In this document: positions 36,475 to 45,658 of the stretch, one piece after another | How positions within the stretch are numbered: position 1 is the stretch's first letter | Layout of the letters: each line of letters starts with the position of its first letter | Assembly (NCBI RefSeq): GCF_018394335.1 | Contig: NZ_CP074572.1 | Location: 1,736,001-1,800,000 of the forward strand | Length of the DNA stretch: 64,000 bases | DNA from: Shewanella dokdonensis | Lineage (GTDB): Bacteria > Pseudomonadota > Gammaproteobacteria > Enterobacterales > Shewanellaceae | Direction: 5' to 3' | The notes under the pieces: generated by a model | What the model was told of the DNA's origin: nothing | The model's database searches: none | The model's input: only the letters and a program-made list of their open reading frames with translations | Position numbers and translations under genes: made by a program

Positions 36475-37433
36475 ATGTTGACGTCCTTGAAAGTAATATT
36501 TGCCGGGACACCGGATTTTGCTGCCCGCCATCTACAGGCACTGCTAGCCTCCGAACACGAGGTTATCGCCGTATACACACAACCCGATCGGCCCGCCGGA
36601 CGGGGGCATAAGTTGATGCCAAGCCCGGTGAAAACGGTAGCACTTGAGCACAACCTGCCTGTGTATCAGCCCAAAACCCTACGTGATACAGAAGCACAGC
36701 AGCAATTAGCCGCATTAGGGGCCGATATCATGATAGTGGTCGCCTATGGGCTGATCCTACCGCAGGCAGTATTGGATGCTCCGCGATTAGGCTGTATTAA
36801 TGTCCACGGTTCCATTTTACCCCGCTGGCGTGGTGCTGCACCTATCCAGCGGGCAATTTGGGCCGGCGACCAAGCAACCGGGGTCACCATTATGCAGATG
36901 GATGCCGGGCTCGACACTGGCCCCATGCTACTAAAAACCCAGTTGCCCATTACCGCCGCCGACACCTCAGCGAGTCTTTATGAAAAACTAGCACAGCAAG
37001 GCCCACAAGCTTTACTGCAAGCACTGCAAGGGTTGGCCGCCGGCACGCTAAATGCGGAGCCGCAAGATGACAGCTTGGCCTGTTATGCTGACAAGCTCAG
37101 TAAAGAAGAAGCAGTTATCCACTGGCAAAAGCCTGCTAAAGCTTTGTGGCAGGAGATCCGGGCATTTAATCCATGGCCGGTAAGCTATTTTGTGTGGCAA
37201 CAGCAACCGATCAAAGTTTGGCAGGCCAGCGTTGAATCATCAGCGCATACCGAACAACCAGGCACAATCGTAAGCGCCGACAAACACGGCATCGTGGTAG
37301 CCACGGGTGATGGTTTGTTACGACTGCAAACTCTGCAACTTCCGGGGAAAAAGCGACTGCCGCGGCGGATATTCTTAATGCACGCGCCGACTGGTTCACG
37401 CCAGGAACCCGACTGGAGACAGTATGCGACTGA
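36475..37433 (+). CDS. fmt: Methionyl-tRNA formyltransferase, one frame lesion
   Basis: Adds a formyl group to initiator Met-tRNA using 10-formyltetrahydrofolate. N-terminal motifs [24 protein letters not shown] and [18 protein letters not shown], with catalytic D in [13 protein letters not shown]-terminal anticodon-like domain has FNPWPVSYF. The A run at 37348-37352 is one base short; restoring it reads [20 protein letters not shown] and ends at 37433, giving 319 residues. As written, the frame runs on to a wrong end at 37542. The corrected stop overlaps the rsmB start by 10 bases, showing tight coupling. Confidence 0.94.
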
Positions 37434-38718
37434 ATCTCCGAGCGCTTGCGGCAACGGCCGTTTATGCGGTTCTCGAGCAAGGTCAATCGCTATCATCGGC
37501 GTTACCCACGCAACAACAAGCCCTATCCAATCCCAAGGATAAAGCATTGTTGGCAGAGCTATGTTATGGCGTCATGCGCGTTCTGCCACAGCTTGATCAA
37601 TGTGTTTCGGCCTGTTTGAGCAAACCATTTAAAGGCAAACAGCGGATCATTCATCAGTTGCTATTGATAGGCTGTTATCAGTTATATTTCACCCGCATCC
37701 CCGCCCACGCCGCGATTTCAGAAACCGCAGAAGCCTGTCGGCAACTGGGCCATGAAAGCTTAGTAAAAGTGGTAAATGGTGTGCTACGTAACATCCAACG
37801 CCAGCAACCGCCACTCTCAGAAGCCAACAGCACGCTGAAATACAACTTTCCAGCTTGGATCATCAAAAAGCTGCAAGCGGCGTACCCTGAGCAATGGCAG
37901 CAAATCATCGACAATAGCCAGCAACGGCCGCCCATGTGGTTGCGGAATAATCGGCAGCAACAAAGCCGCGAGCAGTATTGTCAGCAATTGCAGGAACAGG
38001 CGATAGCAATCAGCGTTGGCAGTAGCGATGACGCGATAATGTTGCAAAATCCCATCGATGTAGCGCAACTGCCCGCTTTTAACGCAGGAGCAGTGTCAGT
38101 TCAGGATGGCGCCGCACAATGGGCAGCACAATTACTTGATGCCCAAACGGGCGAACTGGTACTCGATGCCTGCGCCGCCCCAGGTGGTAAAAGCTGCCAT
38201 ATTCTGGAGCGTACACCGGGAGTTCAACTGGTAGCGGTGGATAATGACAGCAAACGCTTAGCGCGGGTCAGCCAGAATTTGCAACGGCTGGGGTTAGAAG
38301 CTCAAGTGATTAGCGGAGATGCCGCAGCTATCAACACTTGGTGGCAAGGGCCAAAATTTGATCGCATTTTGCTAGATGCGCCCTGCTCCGCAACGGGGTG
38401 ATTCGTCGCCATCCGGATATCAAATGGCTCCGTAAAGCTGCTGATATTACCGAGTTAAGCCAATTACAAGCACAAATTCTGGATCATTGTTGGCAATGGC
38501 TCCGGCCTGGCGGCATATTACTTTACGCCACCTGCTCCATCATGCCGGAAGAAAACCACCAGCAGATAATGGCATTTCTGGCAAGGACGGCAGATGCTGA
38601 ACTACAACCCATCACAGCTTCGCAAGAAAATTGCTCACTAGACTGGCAAATACTTCCCGGACAGGACAATATGGACGGGTTTTACTATGCAAAGCTGCGA
38701 AAAATCGATACAGCTTAA
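37424..38718 (+). CDS. rsmB: 16S rRNA (cytosine-967-C5)-methyltransferase, one frame lesion
   Basis: SAM-dependent m5C967 methylase. It has an N-terminal NusB-like domain ([20 protein letters not shown]..., residues 1-140) and a C-terminal methyltransferase with [14 protein letters not shown] (motif I). The motif IV/VI cysteines are in [20 protein letters not shown] (restored) and [11 protein letters not shown]. The run of four G at 38395-38398 is one base short, which creates a TGA at 38399. Restoring G gives 431 residues, the family length. The gene lies between fmt and trkA in the conserved def-fmt-rsmB-trkA cluster. Confidence 0.95.
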
Positions 38719-38742
38719 AGCGCAATCCCGGGAAACATAAGC

Positions 38743-40152
38743 ATGAAGATCATTATCCTCGGCGCTGGTCAGGTTGGCGGCACACTGGCTGAAAATCTGG
38801 TAGGTGAGAATAACGACATCACGATAGTTGACAGTGACCGCAACCGTCTCCGGGCACTGCAGGATAAATATGACCTCCGGGTGGTTGCCGGGCATGCGGC
38901 TAACCCCGGCGTGCTACAGGAAGCAGGCGCTGAAGATGCCGACATGTTAGTGGCGGTAACTAACAGTGACGAATGCAACATGACCGCCTGTCAGATTGCT
39001 TACACGCTTTTCGGAACCCCCACCAAAATCGCCCGTATCCGTTCAGAACAATATCTCGCCATCCGCGACAAGCTTTTTATCGATAGCGAAACCAAAAATA
39101 CCGAAAGCAAACTGCGTGGTGGTTTTGTTATCGACGAGCTGATAGCGCCAGAGCAGTTGGTAATTACTTACATACACCGTTTGGTAGAGTATCCGGGCGC
39201 CTTACAGGTGCTGGACTTTGCTGACGGCAGAGTCAGCCTCGTTGCTGTCCGCGCTTATTATGGCGGTCCTTTAGTCGGTAATGCGTTAGCGGCATTACGG
39301 GAACATATGCCCAATATTGATACCCGGGTTGCGGCTATTTTCCGTCAGGGGCGCGCTATCATGCCGCGAGGAACTACCATCATCGAAGCCGATGATGAAG
39401 TGTTTTTTGTTGCAGACAGCCGCCACATTCGCGCAGTCATGAGCGAGATGCAAAAGCTCGACAACTCTTATCGCAACATCATGATTGCCGGGGGCGGTAA
39501 CATTGGCCTGGGGCTGGCAAAGAAACTAGAGAAAAACCATTCGGTAAAGCTGATCGAGCAAAAACAGGAACGAGCAGAACTACTGTCAGAAAAACTACAG
39601 AACACCACGGTATTTTGTGGGGATGCCTCCGATCAGGAGCTACTGCTGGAAGAACACATCGACCAGACCGATGTGTTTATCGCCGTAACTAACGACGATG
39701 AAGCCAATATTATGGCCGCCTTGCTGGCTAAACGTATGGGCGCCAAAAAAGTCATGGTGCTGATCCAGCGTGAAGCCTACGTAGATATTGTGCAGGAAGC
39801 GAATATCGATATTGCGATTTCACCACAGCAAGCCACCATATCCTCGCTGTTGACCCACATCCGCCAGGGAGATATCTGTAATGTTTATTCGCTGCGGCGT
39901 GGCGCGGCGGAAGCCATTGAGGCGATAGCCCATGGCGATGCCAGCACCAGTAAAGTGGTTGGCAAACAGGTCGGCGAAATCAAATTACCGCCAGGAACCA
40001 CCATTGGTGCTATTGTGCGCGACGAGGAGGTGCTGATGGCTCATGATCGCACCATCATTGCCCAAGGTGACCATGTGATTTTGTTCCTGGTGAATAAGAA
40101 GTTTGTCAGCGATGTTGAAAAGCTATTCCAGCCAAGTGCCTTCTTCTTCTAG
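38743..40152 (+). CDS. trkA: Trk potassium uptake NAD+-binding regulator TrkA
   Basis: Cytoplasmic gating subunit of the Trk K+ uptake system. The 469-residue protein consists of two RCK repeats: [15 protein letters not shown] and [14 protein letters not shown] are the two dinucleotide motifs. Each is followed by a TrkA-C subdomain. It lies 24 bases after rsmB and 9 bases before trkH, forming a trkA-trkH unit; the second trkH is 4 kb away and on the other strand. Confidence 0.97.
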   Translation: MKIIILGAGQVGGTLAENLVGENNDITIVDSDRNRLRALQDKYDLRVVAGHAANPGVLQEAGAEDADMLVAVTNSDECNMTACQIAYTLFGTPTKIARIRSEQYLAIRDKLFIDSETKNTESKLRGGFVIDELIAPEQLVITYIHRLVEYPGALQVLDFADGRVSLVAVRAYYGGPLVGNALAALREHMPNIDTRVAAIFRQGRAIMPRGTTIIEADDEVFFVADSRHIRAVMSEMQKLDNSYRNIMIAGGGNIGLGLAKKLEKNHSVKLIEQKQERAELLSEKLQNTTVFCGDASDQELLLEEHIDQTDVFIAVTNDDEANIMAALLAKRMGAKKVMVLIQREAYVDIVQEANIDIAISPQQATISSLLTHIRQGDICNVYSLRRGAAEAIEAIAHGDASTSKVVGKQVGEIKLPPGTTIGAIVRDEEVLMAHDRTIIAQGDHVILFLVNKKFVSDVEKLFQPSAFFF

Positions 40153-40161
40153 GTTACAACA

Positions 40162-41601
40162 ATGCTGAATTTTAAGCCGCTGCTGTTTATTTTGGGATTA
40201 TTCCTGTCGATGCTGACAGGCTTTATGTTTATCCCGCTGGCGTTTGCGCTGGTCTACGGTGAAGAAACCGTAATGGCTTTTCTGATCTCGGCAATTTTTA
40301 CCGGTATTTTCGCCAGTATTTGCGTGCATAGAGGCCAAAGCGGCAAGCTGCATCTGAACATTCGAGACATGTTTTTACTGACCAGTCTGACTTGGGTCAT
40401 TGTCAGCCTGTTTGCCGCAATGCCATTTACCCTGTATCACGGGATCGGTTACACCGATGCGTTTTTGAAACCATGTCCGGGGTTACCACCACAGGTTCTA
40501 CCGTCTTATCCGGCCTGGATAATATGGATCACAGCATTCTGATCTGGCGTTCATTGTTGCAATGGCTGGGGGCATAGGCTTTATTGTGATGGCGGTTGCT
40601 ATTCTGCCGTTCCTCAACGTTGGGGGATGCGGCTGTTCCGAACCGAGTCGTCAGATTGGTCTGATAAAACGATTCCCAGAACGCAAAGTCTCGCCAAATA
40701 TCTGTTTATTGTTTACGTTGGGCTGACTGTCGCCTGTGGTATGGCTTATCACTGGGCAGGTATGAACTGGTTTCAAGCCATCAATCATGCCATGACCACG
40801 CTGTCTACCGGCGGTTATTCCACCTCAGATAACTCCATGGCGGCATTTCCAGAACGTTGCCACTGGGTAGGCATTGCCTTTATGGCCACCGGTGGTTTAC
40901 CGCTGTTAACTTTCGCTCAAACCATTCAAGCCCGCACGCTTAGGGTGTGGAACGACACACAGATCAAAGGCTACTTATTATTTCTGTTATTTGTGTCATT
41001 AGGATTAGCGATATGGCTAAGCACCAGTAAAAACTTGGCTTTTATCGATGCGTTAAGGCTCTCCGCCTTTAACGTGGTGTCAGTTGTCACCACTACCGGA
41101 TATGGCCTTACCGATTACGGCCAATGGGGCGCTTTGGCGGTAATCAGTTTTCTGTTTCTGATGCTGGTTGGTGGTTGTTCCGGCTCCACCGCTGGTGGCA
41201 TTAAAATATTCCGCTTCCAGATTGCTGTAGCTATCATGCGTGAGCAGCTGAAACAGCAATTCCATCCCAATGGGATTTTCCGTGAACGTTATAATAATCG
41301 CCCAATCAACGAAGAGATTGTACGTTCGCTGGTAACCTTCATGATGTTGTTTATGCTGGTAATTGTGTTACTGGCATTGATCCTGGTGCTCTGTGGACTC
41401 GACCCCATGACCAGCCTTTCCGGTGCCATTACCGCCGTCACCAACGTTGGCCCAGGCTTAGGCCCAGTGATTGGCCCTGCCGGTAACTTTGAATCGTTAC
41501 CGGTAGTCGCCAAATGGGCATTGTCGATAGGTATGCTACTGGGACGATTGGAAATTCTAACCGTTGCCGTGCTATTTCATCCCAGCTTCTGGCGTTATTG
41601 A
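40162..41601 (+). CDS. trkH: Trk potassium transporter membrane subunit TrkH (copy 1), three frame lesions
   Basis: K+-translocating pore subunit. The restored frame has the four-repeat structure, with [15 protein letters not shown] near 40470, [16 protein letters not shown] near 40790, [15 protein letters not shown] near 41080, and [19 protein letters not shown] near 41450. Each is a selectivity-filter loop. Single-base losses sit in the T run at 40462-40466 and the G runs at 40568-40572 and 40622-40626. Adding one base each gives 480 residues, the usual TrkH length. It is cotranscribed with trkA and overlaps the convergent hemG by seven bases. Confidence 0.93.
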
Positions 41602-42143
41602 TCCGTTGTAATCAATGTCAGCAGATGGTCGGCATAGCTTTCAAGATCCTGATAATCGGTGTAATCAATCACCGCTTTAGGATCGGTTGGGCCATGGGTG
41701 ATTTTCATAATCAACCGGATCATCTGTTTATCCAGCCACCCCCAGGAAGGGTAATCCACTTTACCCGCAATGACCTTAACATCCTGCGGTTTCCAGGCAG
41801 AGAGTTCCAAAAATTTCTGCAAATAGCGGTTATTTTCCGGAATACGTTTTTCTGGATTACGGGCCACAACATTAACAGAAAAGAAGCTGATGGCTTTTGC
41901 TTGTAATTGCTGTAAATGTTTACTGCAAAAGGCAAAAACGCTTTTGTCATAAGTGCCATATAACACACAGGCACCAAACACCACCGCATCCCAGCGCTCC
42001 CAGTCAATGCCCTCTTTTTCAGCTTCAAGCAAGTCCATCATTTCACATTGGTGTCCCTGCTGCTGAATGCGGTGGGCAATACATCTGGAGATCCTAGCGG
42101 TATGGCCGCCTCTGGAATAATAGAGAACCAAAACAGATTTCAT
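41595..42143 (-). CDS. hemG: Menaquinone-dependent protoporphyrinogen IX dehydrogenase, copy 1
   Basis: Flavodoxin-like FMN enzyme that oxidises protoporphyrinogen IX, feeding electrons to quinones. The 182-residue protein shows VLYYSRGGHTARI, the FMN phosphate loop, GACVLYGTYDKS, and the HemG-specific SFFSVNVVARNPEKRIPENNRYLQKFL loop. The C-terminal GWLDKQMIRLIMKITHGPTDP matches E. coli HemG. Second copy at 42676. It is convergent with trkH and divergent from the ArsR gene. Confidence 0.94.
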   Translation of the reverse strand: MKSVLVLYYSRGGHTARISRCIAHRIQQQGHQCEMMDLLEAEKEGIDWERWDAVVFGACVLYGTYDKSVFAFCSKHLQQLQAKAISFFSVNVVARNPEKRIPENNRYLQKFLELSAWKPQDVKVIAGKVDYPSWGWLDKQMIRLIMKITHGPTDPKAVIDYTDYQDLESYADHLLTLITTDQ

Positions 42144-42311
42144 AGCAATACCTGCTCAACCTAATAAAAATCAACAATAAAAGATGATAATGACGAATAT
42201 GAAAGTAAAATACAGTGATAATGACCAAATAGGACAAGCGGTTGCTGCATTTTGATGGTAAAAGTGAGATCCAGCTAAAAGACTGGTCAGTTGTCCGGCA
42301 CTTAACATTCA

Positions 42312-42327
42312 ATTAGAATCATCTAAT
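42312..42327. promoter_or_regulatory. Palindrome between hemG and the ArsR gene
   Basis: ATTAGA-ATCA-TCTAAT, 25 bases upstream of the ArsR start. Possible operator for that regulator; no other support. Confidence 0.35.
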
Positions 42328-42351
42328 CAAGAAGTAGAGGTAACGAGAAAC

Positions 42352-42669
42352 ATGCCACCTGTAGATATTAATATTGACGCGATGCTGTCGAATGCCGAGG
42401 TTGCCGCGAAATGGTTAAAGGCGGTCGCCAATCCGTATCGGCTGATGATCCTCTGCCTGTTACTGGATAAAGAACTCAGTGTCACTGAAATCAATGAGGC
42501 TGTGCCGTTGAGCCAATCGGCGTTATCTCAGCATCTGGCTGTATTGCGTGCAGAAGATCTGGTTGATACCCGCAAGAGTTCACAAATAGTTTATTACAGC
42601 CTTAAAAATCAGCAAGTTACTGAAGTTATTTCCATCCTACATCGTAAATTCTGCGCCGCTGAATGTTAA
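42352..42669 (+). CDS. ArsR/SmtB-family regulator of the HlyU/YgaV thiol-sensing type
   Basis: Winged-helix repressor or antirepressor. The 105-residue protein resembles HlyU of vibrios and YgaV: AKWLKAVANPYRLMILCLLL, then LSVTEINEAVPLSQSALSQHLAVLRAEDLV. It has Cys35 in helix 2 and Cys101 (plus Cys105) near the C-terminus. The first and second match the redox or persulfide-sensing pair of that group rather than metal-site histidines. Sits between two hemG genes facing away, so a link to haem or potassium genes is possible but unproven. Confidence 0.85.
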   Translation: MPPVDINIDAMLSNAEVAAKWLKAVANPYRLMILCLLLDKELSVTEINEAVPLSQSALSQHLAVLRAEDLVDTRKSSQIVYYSLKNQQVTEVISILHRKFCAAEC

Positions 42670-42675
42670 GTAACA

Positions 42676-43203
42676 TCAGCGAGCCGCAAATTCCCTCGCA
42701 AACTGCCGCACTAGCTCCCAGTCTGTAAATTCATAGGCTCGGGAGGTGTCGGTGGGTCCTTTGGTAAGCCACATAATGAAACGGATAGCGGCACGGTCTA
42801 ACCAACCATAATCGGCATAGACGATTTTGCCTGCGAAAACGCCCAATTGCTGCGGTTGCCATAATGACAGTTGCAGAAACTTCGCCATATAGGGATTTGT
42901 CTGTGGCGTATTTTTCTCTGGCTTGCGCGCTACCACATTCACGGTAAAAAAGCTGTTTATTCTGGCATCCAGCAACGTCTTATAGCGATTAACAAACTGA
43001 TAAAGTGCTGGACGATGTTTGCCATAACGGATACTGGCACCAATCAATACCTTATCGCTTTGTTGTAGTTGTTTTTCAGTGGTTTGAGAGAGTTCGCTCA
43101 AGGTCACCTGCTCTCCTGCGGCTTCTAATTCAGCTGCTATTGCCTGACAAATCCGCAGAGTTTGCCCATCCACCGTTGAATAAATAATCAGGGTATTACG
43201 CAT
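42676..43203 (-). CDS. Menaquinone-dependent protoporphyrinogen IX dehydrogenase, copy 2
   Basis: A second HemG-like flavodoxin-fold protein of 175 residues: TLIIYSTVDGQTLRICQAIA, GASIRYGKHRPALYQF, SFFTVNVVARKPEKNTPQTNPYMAKFL, GWLDRAAIRFIMWLTKGPTD. It keeps the HemG-specific insertion, so both copies look functional. The start ATG is at 43203, one base into the stop codon of trkH2, so coupling to trkH2 is likely. E. coli has its single hemG beside trkH. Confidence 0.92.
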   Translation of the reverse strand: MRNTLIIYSTVDGQTLRICQAIAAELEAAGEQVTLSELSQTTEKQLQQSDKVLIGASIRYGKHRPALYQFVNRYKTLLDARINSFFTVNVVARKPEKNTPQTNPYMAKFLQLSLWQPQQLGVFAGKIVYADYGWLDRAAIRFIMWLTKGPTDTSRAYEFTDWELVRQFAREFAAR

Positions 43204-44660
43204 CAGTCTTTCCAAAAGGTTGGAGTAAAAAGCACCAGTAAAGTAAAAATTTCCAAACGCCCAAACAACATGGCCACCACCAGCACATATTTGGCACCAT
43301 CGGACACATTTGCATAGTTGGACGCCACATCTCCTAATCCAGGGCCGAGATTGTTCAGGCACGCAGCGGTAGCACTAAAGGAGGTAATAGCATCCATTCC
43401 CAGAGCCATCAGAATTAACATGCTGATAAGAAACACCAGCGTGTAAGCTGAAAAGAAGCCCCACACGGCATCCACAACCCGGTCCGGTAGCGAACGATTA
43501 CCAATACGGATGGCAAACATTGCCTTAGGATGGATCAGCCGTTTTAACTCCCGCGCCCCTTGTAAAAACAGCAACACCACGCGAATCACCTTGATACCCC
43601 CAGCGGTCGAGCCGCCACTGCCCCCAATGAAGCTAGAAAAAATCAGCAAGATGGGTAAAAACAATGGCCAAGAATGGAAACTCTCGGTGCTGAATCCGGC
43701 GGTAGTTGAGATAGACACCGCCTGAAATAACGCATAGTCCAATGTTTCCTCTGGGGAATCGTAAATGCCGCTATGAAGTAACGTCAAAAAACAGATAGCG
43801 CCCAATACCAGCTGGATCAGGATCAGCGCTTTGAATTCAGCATCATGGAAATAAACCCGAAAGTTAATGCCGCGTCGGGAAAAAGCCGCAAAATGTAAAC
43901 TGAAATTCACGGCGGCAATAAGCAAAAACACCATGCAGATCAGGTTAATCAACGGGCTTTGATAATAGCCGATACTGGCATCATGAGTCGAAAATCCACC
44001 AATAGCGATGGTTGAAAATGCATGACATACCGCATCAAACAGATTCATGCCGGCATACCAGAACGCCAGGGCGCAAGCCACGGTAAGCAGCAAATAGATA
44101 TACCACAATGTCTTGGCTGTCTCGGCAATTCTAGGGGTCATCTTAGAGTCTTTCACCGGTCCAGGGATTTCAGCCCGATACAGCTGCATACCACCGATAC
44201 CTAGAACCGGCAAAATAGCGACCGCCAACACAATGATCCCCATACCACCGAGCCATTGCAGCAGATGCCGATAGAAGAGAATGGCCTTAGGTAAATGATC
44301 GAGTCCCACAATTACTGTGGCACCGGTAGTGGTTAACGCAGAAAACGACTCAAAGACACTGTCCGCTAACGACAATTCTGGCTGTTTGACTAACAGAAAC
44401 GGCAGCGTCCCGATAATCCCCAACACAGTCCAGAATAAAACAACAATGAGAAAACCCTCTCGGGTTCGCAAATCAGCTTTATGATGTCGATTGGGGTACC
44501 ACAACATAAACCCTAACATCAAGCTAAGTACAAATGCCTGGATAAACGCGGTACCGCCGCCGTCTTCGTAAAATAATGCCACCAATGCTGGCGGCACCAT
44601 AGTGAGGGAAAACAAGCCCACCAATAATCCGGTTATGCGGGTAATAGTGCGATAATGCAT
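43203..44660 (-). CDS. Trk potassium transporter membrane subunit, copy 2
   Basis: Complete 485-residue TrkH/TrkG-type protein with loops SALTTTGATVIVGL, AFSTIAIGGFSTHD, AVSISTTAGFSTES and ACLNNLGPGLGDVASNY, the four K+ filter repeats. It ends TRF-like FTPTFWKD. Followed directly by hemG copy 2 and preceded by yigZ, giving yigZ-trkH-hemG as in E. coli (yigZ-trkH-hemG near fadBA). This makes it the likely orthologue of E. coli trkH; the trkA-linked copy at 40162 is the extra one. Confidence 0.95.
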   Translation of the reverse strand: MHYRTITRITGLLVGLFSLTMVPPALVALFYEDGGGTAFIQAFVLSLMLGFMLWYPNRHHKADLRTREGFLIVVLFWTVLGIIGTLPFLLVKQPELSLADSVFESFSALTTTGATVIVGLDHLPKAILFYRHLLQWLGGMGIIVLAVAILPVLGIGGMQLYRAEIPGPVKDSKMTPRIAETAKTLWYIYLLLTVACALAFWYAGMNLFDAVCHAFSTIAIGGFSTHDASIGYYQSPLINLICMVFLLIAAVNFSLHFAAFSRRGINFRVYFHDAEFKALILIQLVLGAICFLTLLHSGIYDSPEETLDYALFQAVSISTTAGFSTESFHSWPLFLPILLIFSSFIGGSGGSTAGGIKVIRVVLLFLQGARELKRLIHPKAMFAIRIGNRSLPDRVVDAVWGFFSAYTLVFLISMLILMALGMDAITSFSATAACLNNLGPGLGDVASNYANVSDGAKYVLVVAMLFGRLEIFTLLVLFTPTFWKD

Positions 44661-44714
44661 TCAGCCCTTTTGCCAAGTTGCTTAGTAGGTAAGCTGCGTA
44701 TTGTTACACAGTTT

Positions 44715-45344
44715 TTAATAGGCTTCATCGGAAAAGCACAGTTGCAGCTGTCCCTGGCTAATCCGTTGCAATTTCTCGGCAAGCGCCCCTTTGGCCGATA
44801 TGGGGATTGCCAGATGTAATGACACATTTTCAGCAAATTGCCGCTCAACAATCACCACATGAAACAGCGACAAGTAATGTTCCACATCGGGTAACTGTGC
44901 ATAGCCACAGTATAAACGAGCGGCCACTGTTTTTACCTTAATTGTCAGTGATAACATTTTCAGCGCATGTTGCACCCCAGAGCTGTAGGCGCGTACCAAG
45001 CCACCAACGCCTAGCTCTATGCCACCAAAATAGCGGATAACAACCACACCCACTTCTCCAATGCCTGAGCCTTTCAATACCGCCAACATTGGGCGACCAG
45101 CGCTCCCCGAAGGTTCGCCGTCATCACTGCTGCTCACGGCTACATCATCATTTGGCTCTGACATTATCGCCGCCTGACAATAATGCGTGGCAGCAGGATA
45201 AGTTACCCGTAGTTGCGCCAGCTTATCTCTCAAAACTGCAGCAGAAGGACAATGGAATAACACAGTGATAAAACGGCTGTGTTTGATCTCTTCTTCAAAA
45301 ACCACTTCACCCTCAGGTATTGGGTAACTATCGGCCACCGGCAT
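44715..45344 (-). CDS. yigZ: IMPACT/YigZ family protein
   Basis: The 209-residue protein has an N-terminal UPF0029 domain (SRFITVLFHCPS, ATHYCQAAI, SSSDDGEPSGSAGRPML, VVIRYFGGIELGVGGLVRAYS) and a DUF1949-like C-terminal domain. The family is related to yeast IMPACT/YIH1; the bacterial role is not established. It is likely transcribed with trkH2 (55-base gap). In E. coli the order is fadBA-pepQ-yigZ-trkH-hemG; here pepQ is absent between yigZ and fadB. Confidence 0.92.
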   Translation of the reverse strand: MPVADSYPIPEGEVVFEEEIKHSRFITVLFHCPSAAVLRDKLAQLRVTYPAATHYCQAAIMSEPNDDVAVSSSDDGEPSGSAGRPMLAVLKGSGIGEVGVVVIRYFGGIELGVGGLVRAYSSGVQHALKMLSLTIKVKTVAARLYCGYAQLPDVEHYLSLFHVVIVERQFAENVSLHLAIPISAKGALAEKLQRISQGQLQLCFSDEAY

Positions 45345-45550
45345 CCTCTATCGCTAAATCGCCCTAAAATCTTTAAGTTATTTTGCCCGTATCGTAGGGA
45401 TTATCGCAACTTAAGGTGGTAATAAGCGGCATATTCGACTTAAGGATAATCCCTCAAATATGGCGCGCTACCACTTTGAATAAGTCAAATGTCATCAAAC
45501 ACTTGAGACTCAATACCTCCCAATATAATCACGTAAAAATGACCAAAATT

Positions 45551-45562
45551 AAACGATCGTTT
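45551..45562. promoter_or_regulatory. PsrA-like palindrome upstream of fadBA
   Basis: AAACGATCGTTT is a perfect 12-base palindrome fitting the AAAC-N4-GTTT core reported for the fatty-acid regulator PsrA in Shewanella and Pseudomonas. It lies about 97 bases upstream of the fadB start in the 314-base gap between yigZ and fadB. No FadR-type site was evident. The rest of the gap shows nothing else recognisable. Confidence 0.5.
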
Positions 45563-45658
45563 TAATTGACTGTTGTATTTTGCTATTTTTAACCGCAAAC
45601 TGAGCAGCAACTGGCGTACTGCCAAGTACTCGCAGCCCTGCGCATAAGGAATGCAAGC

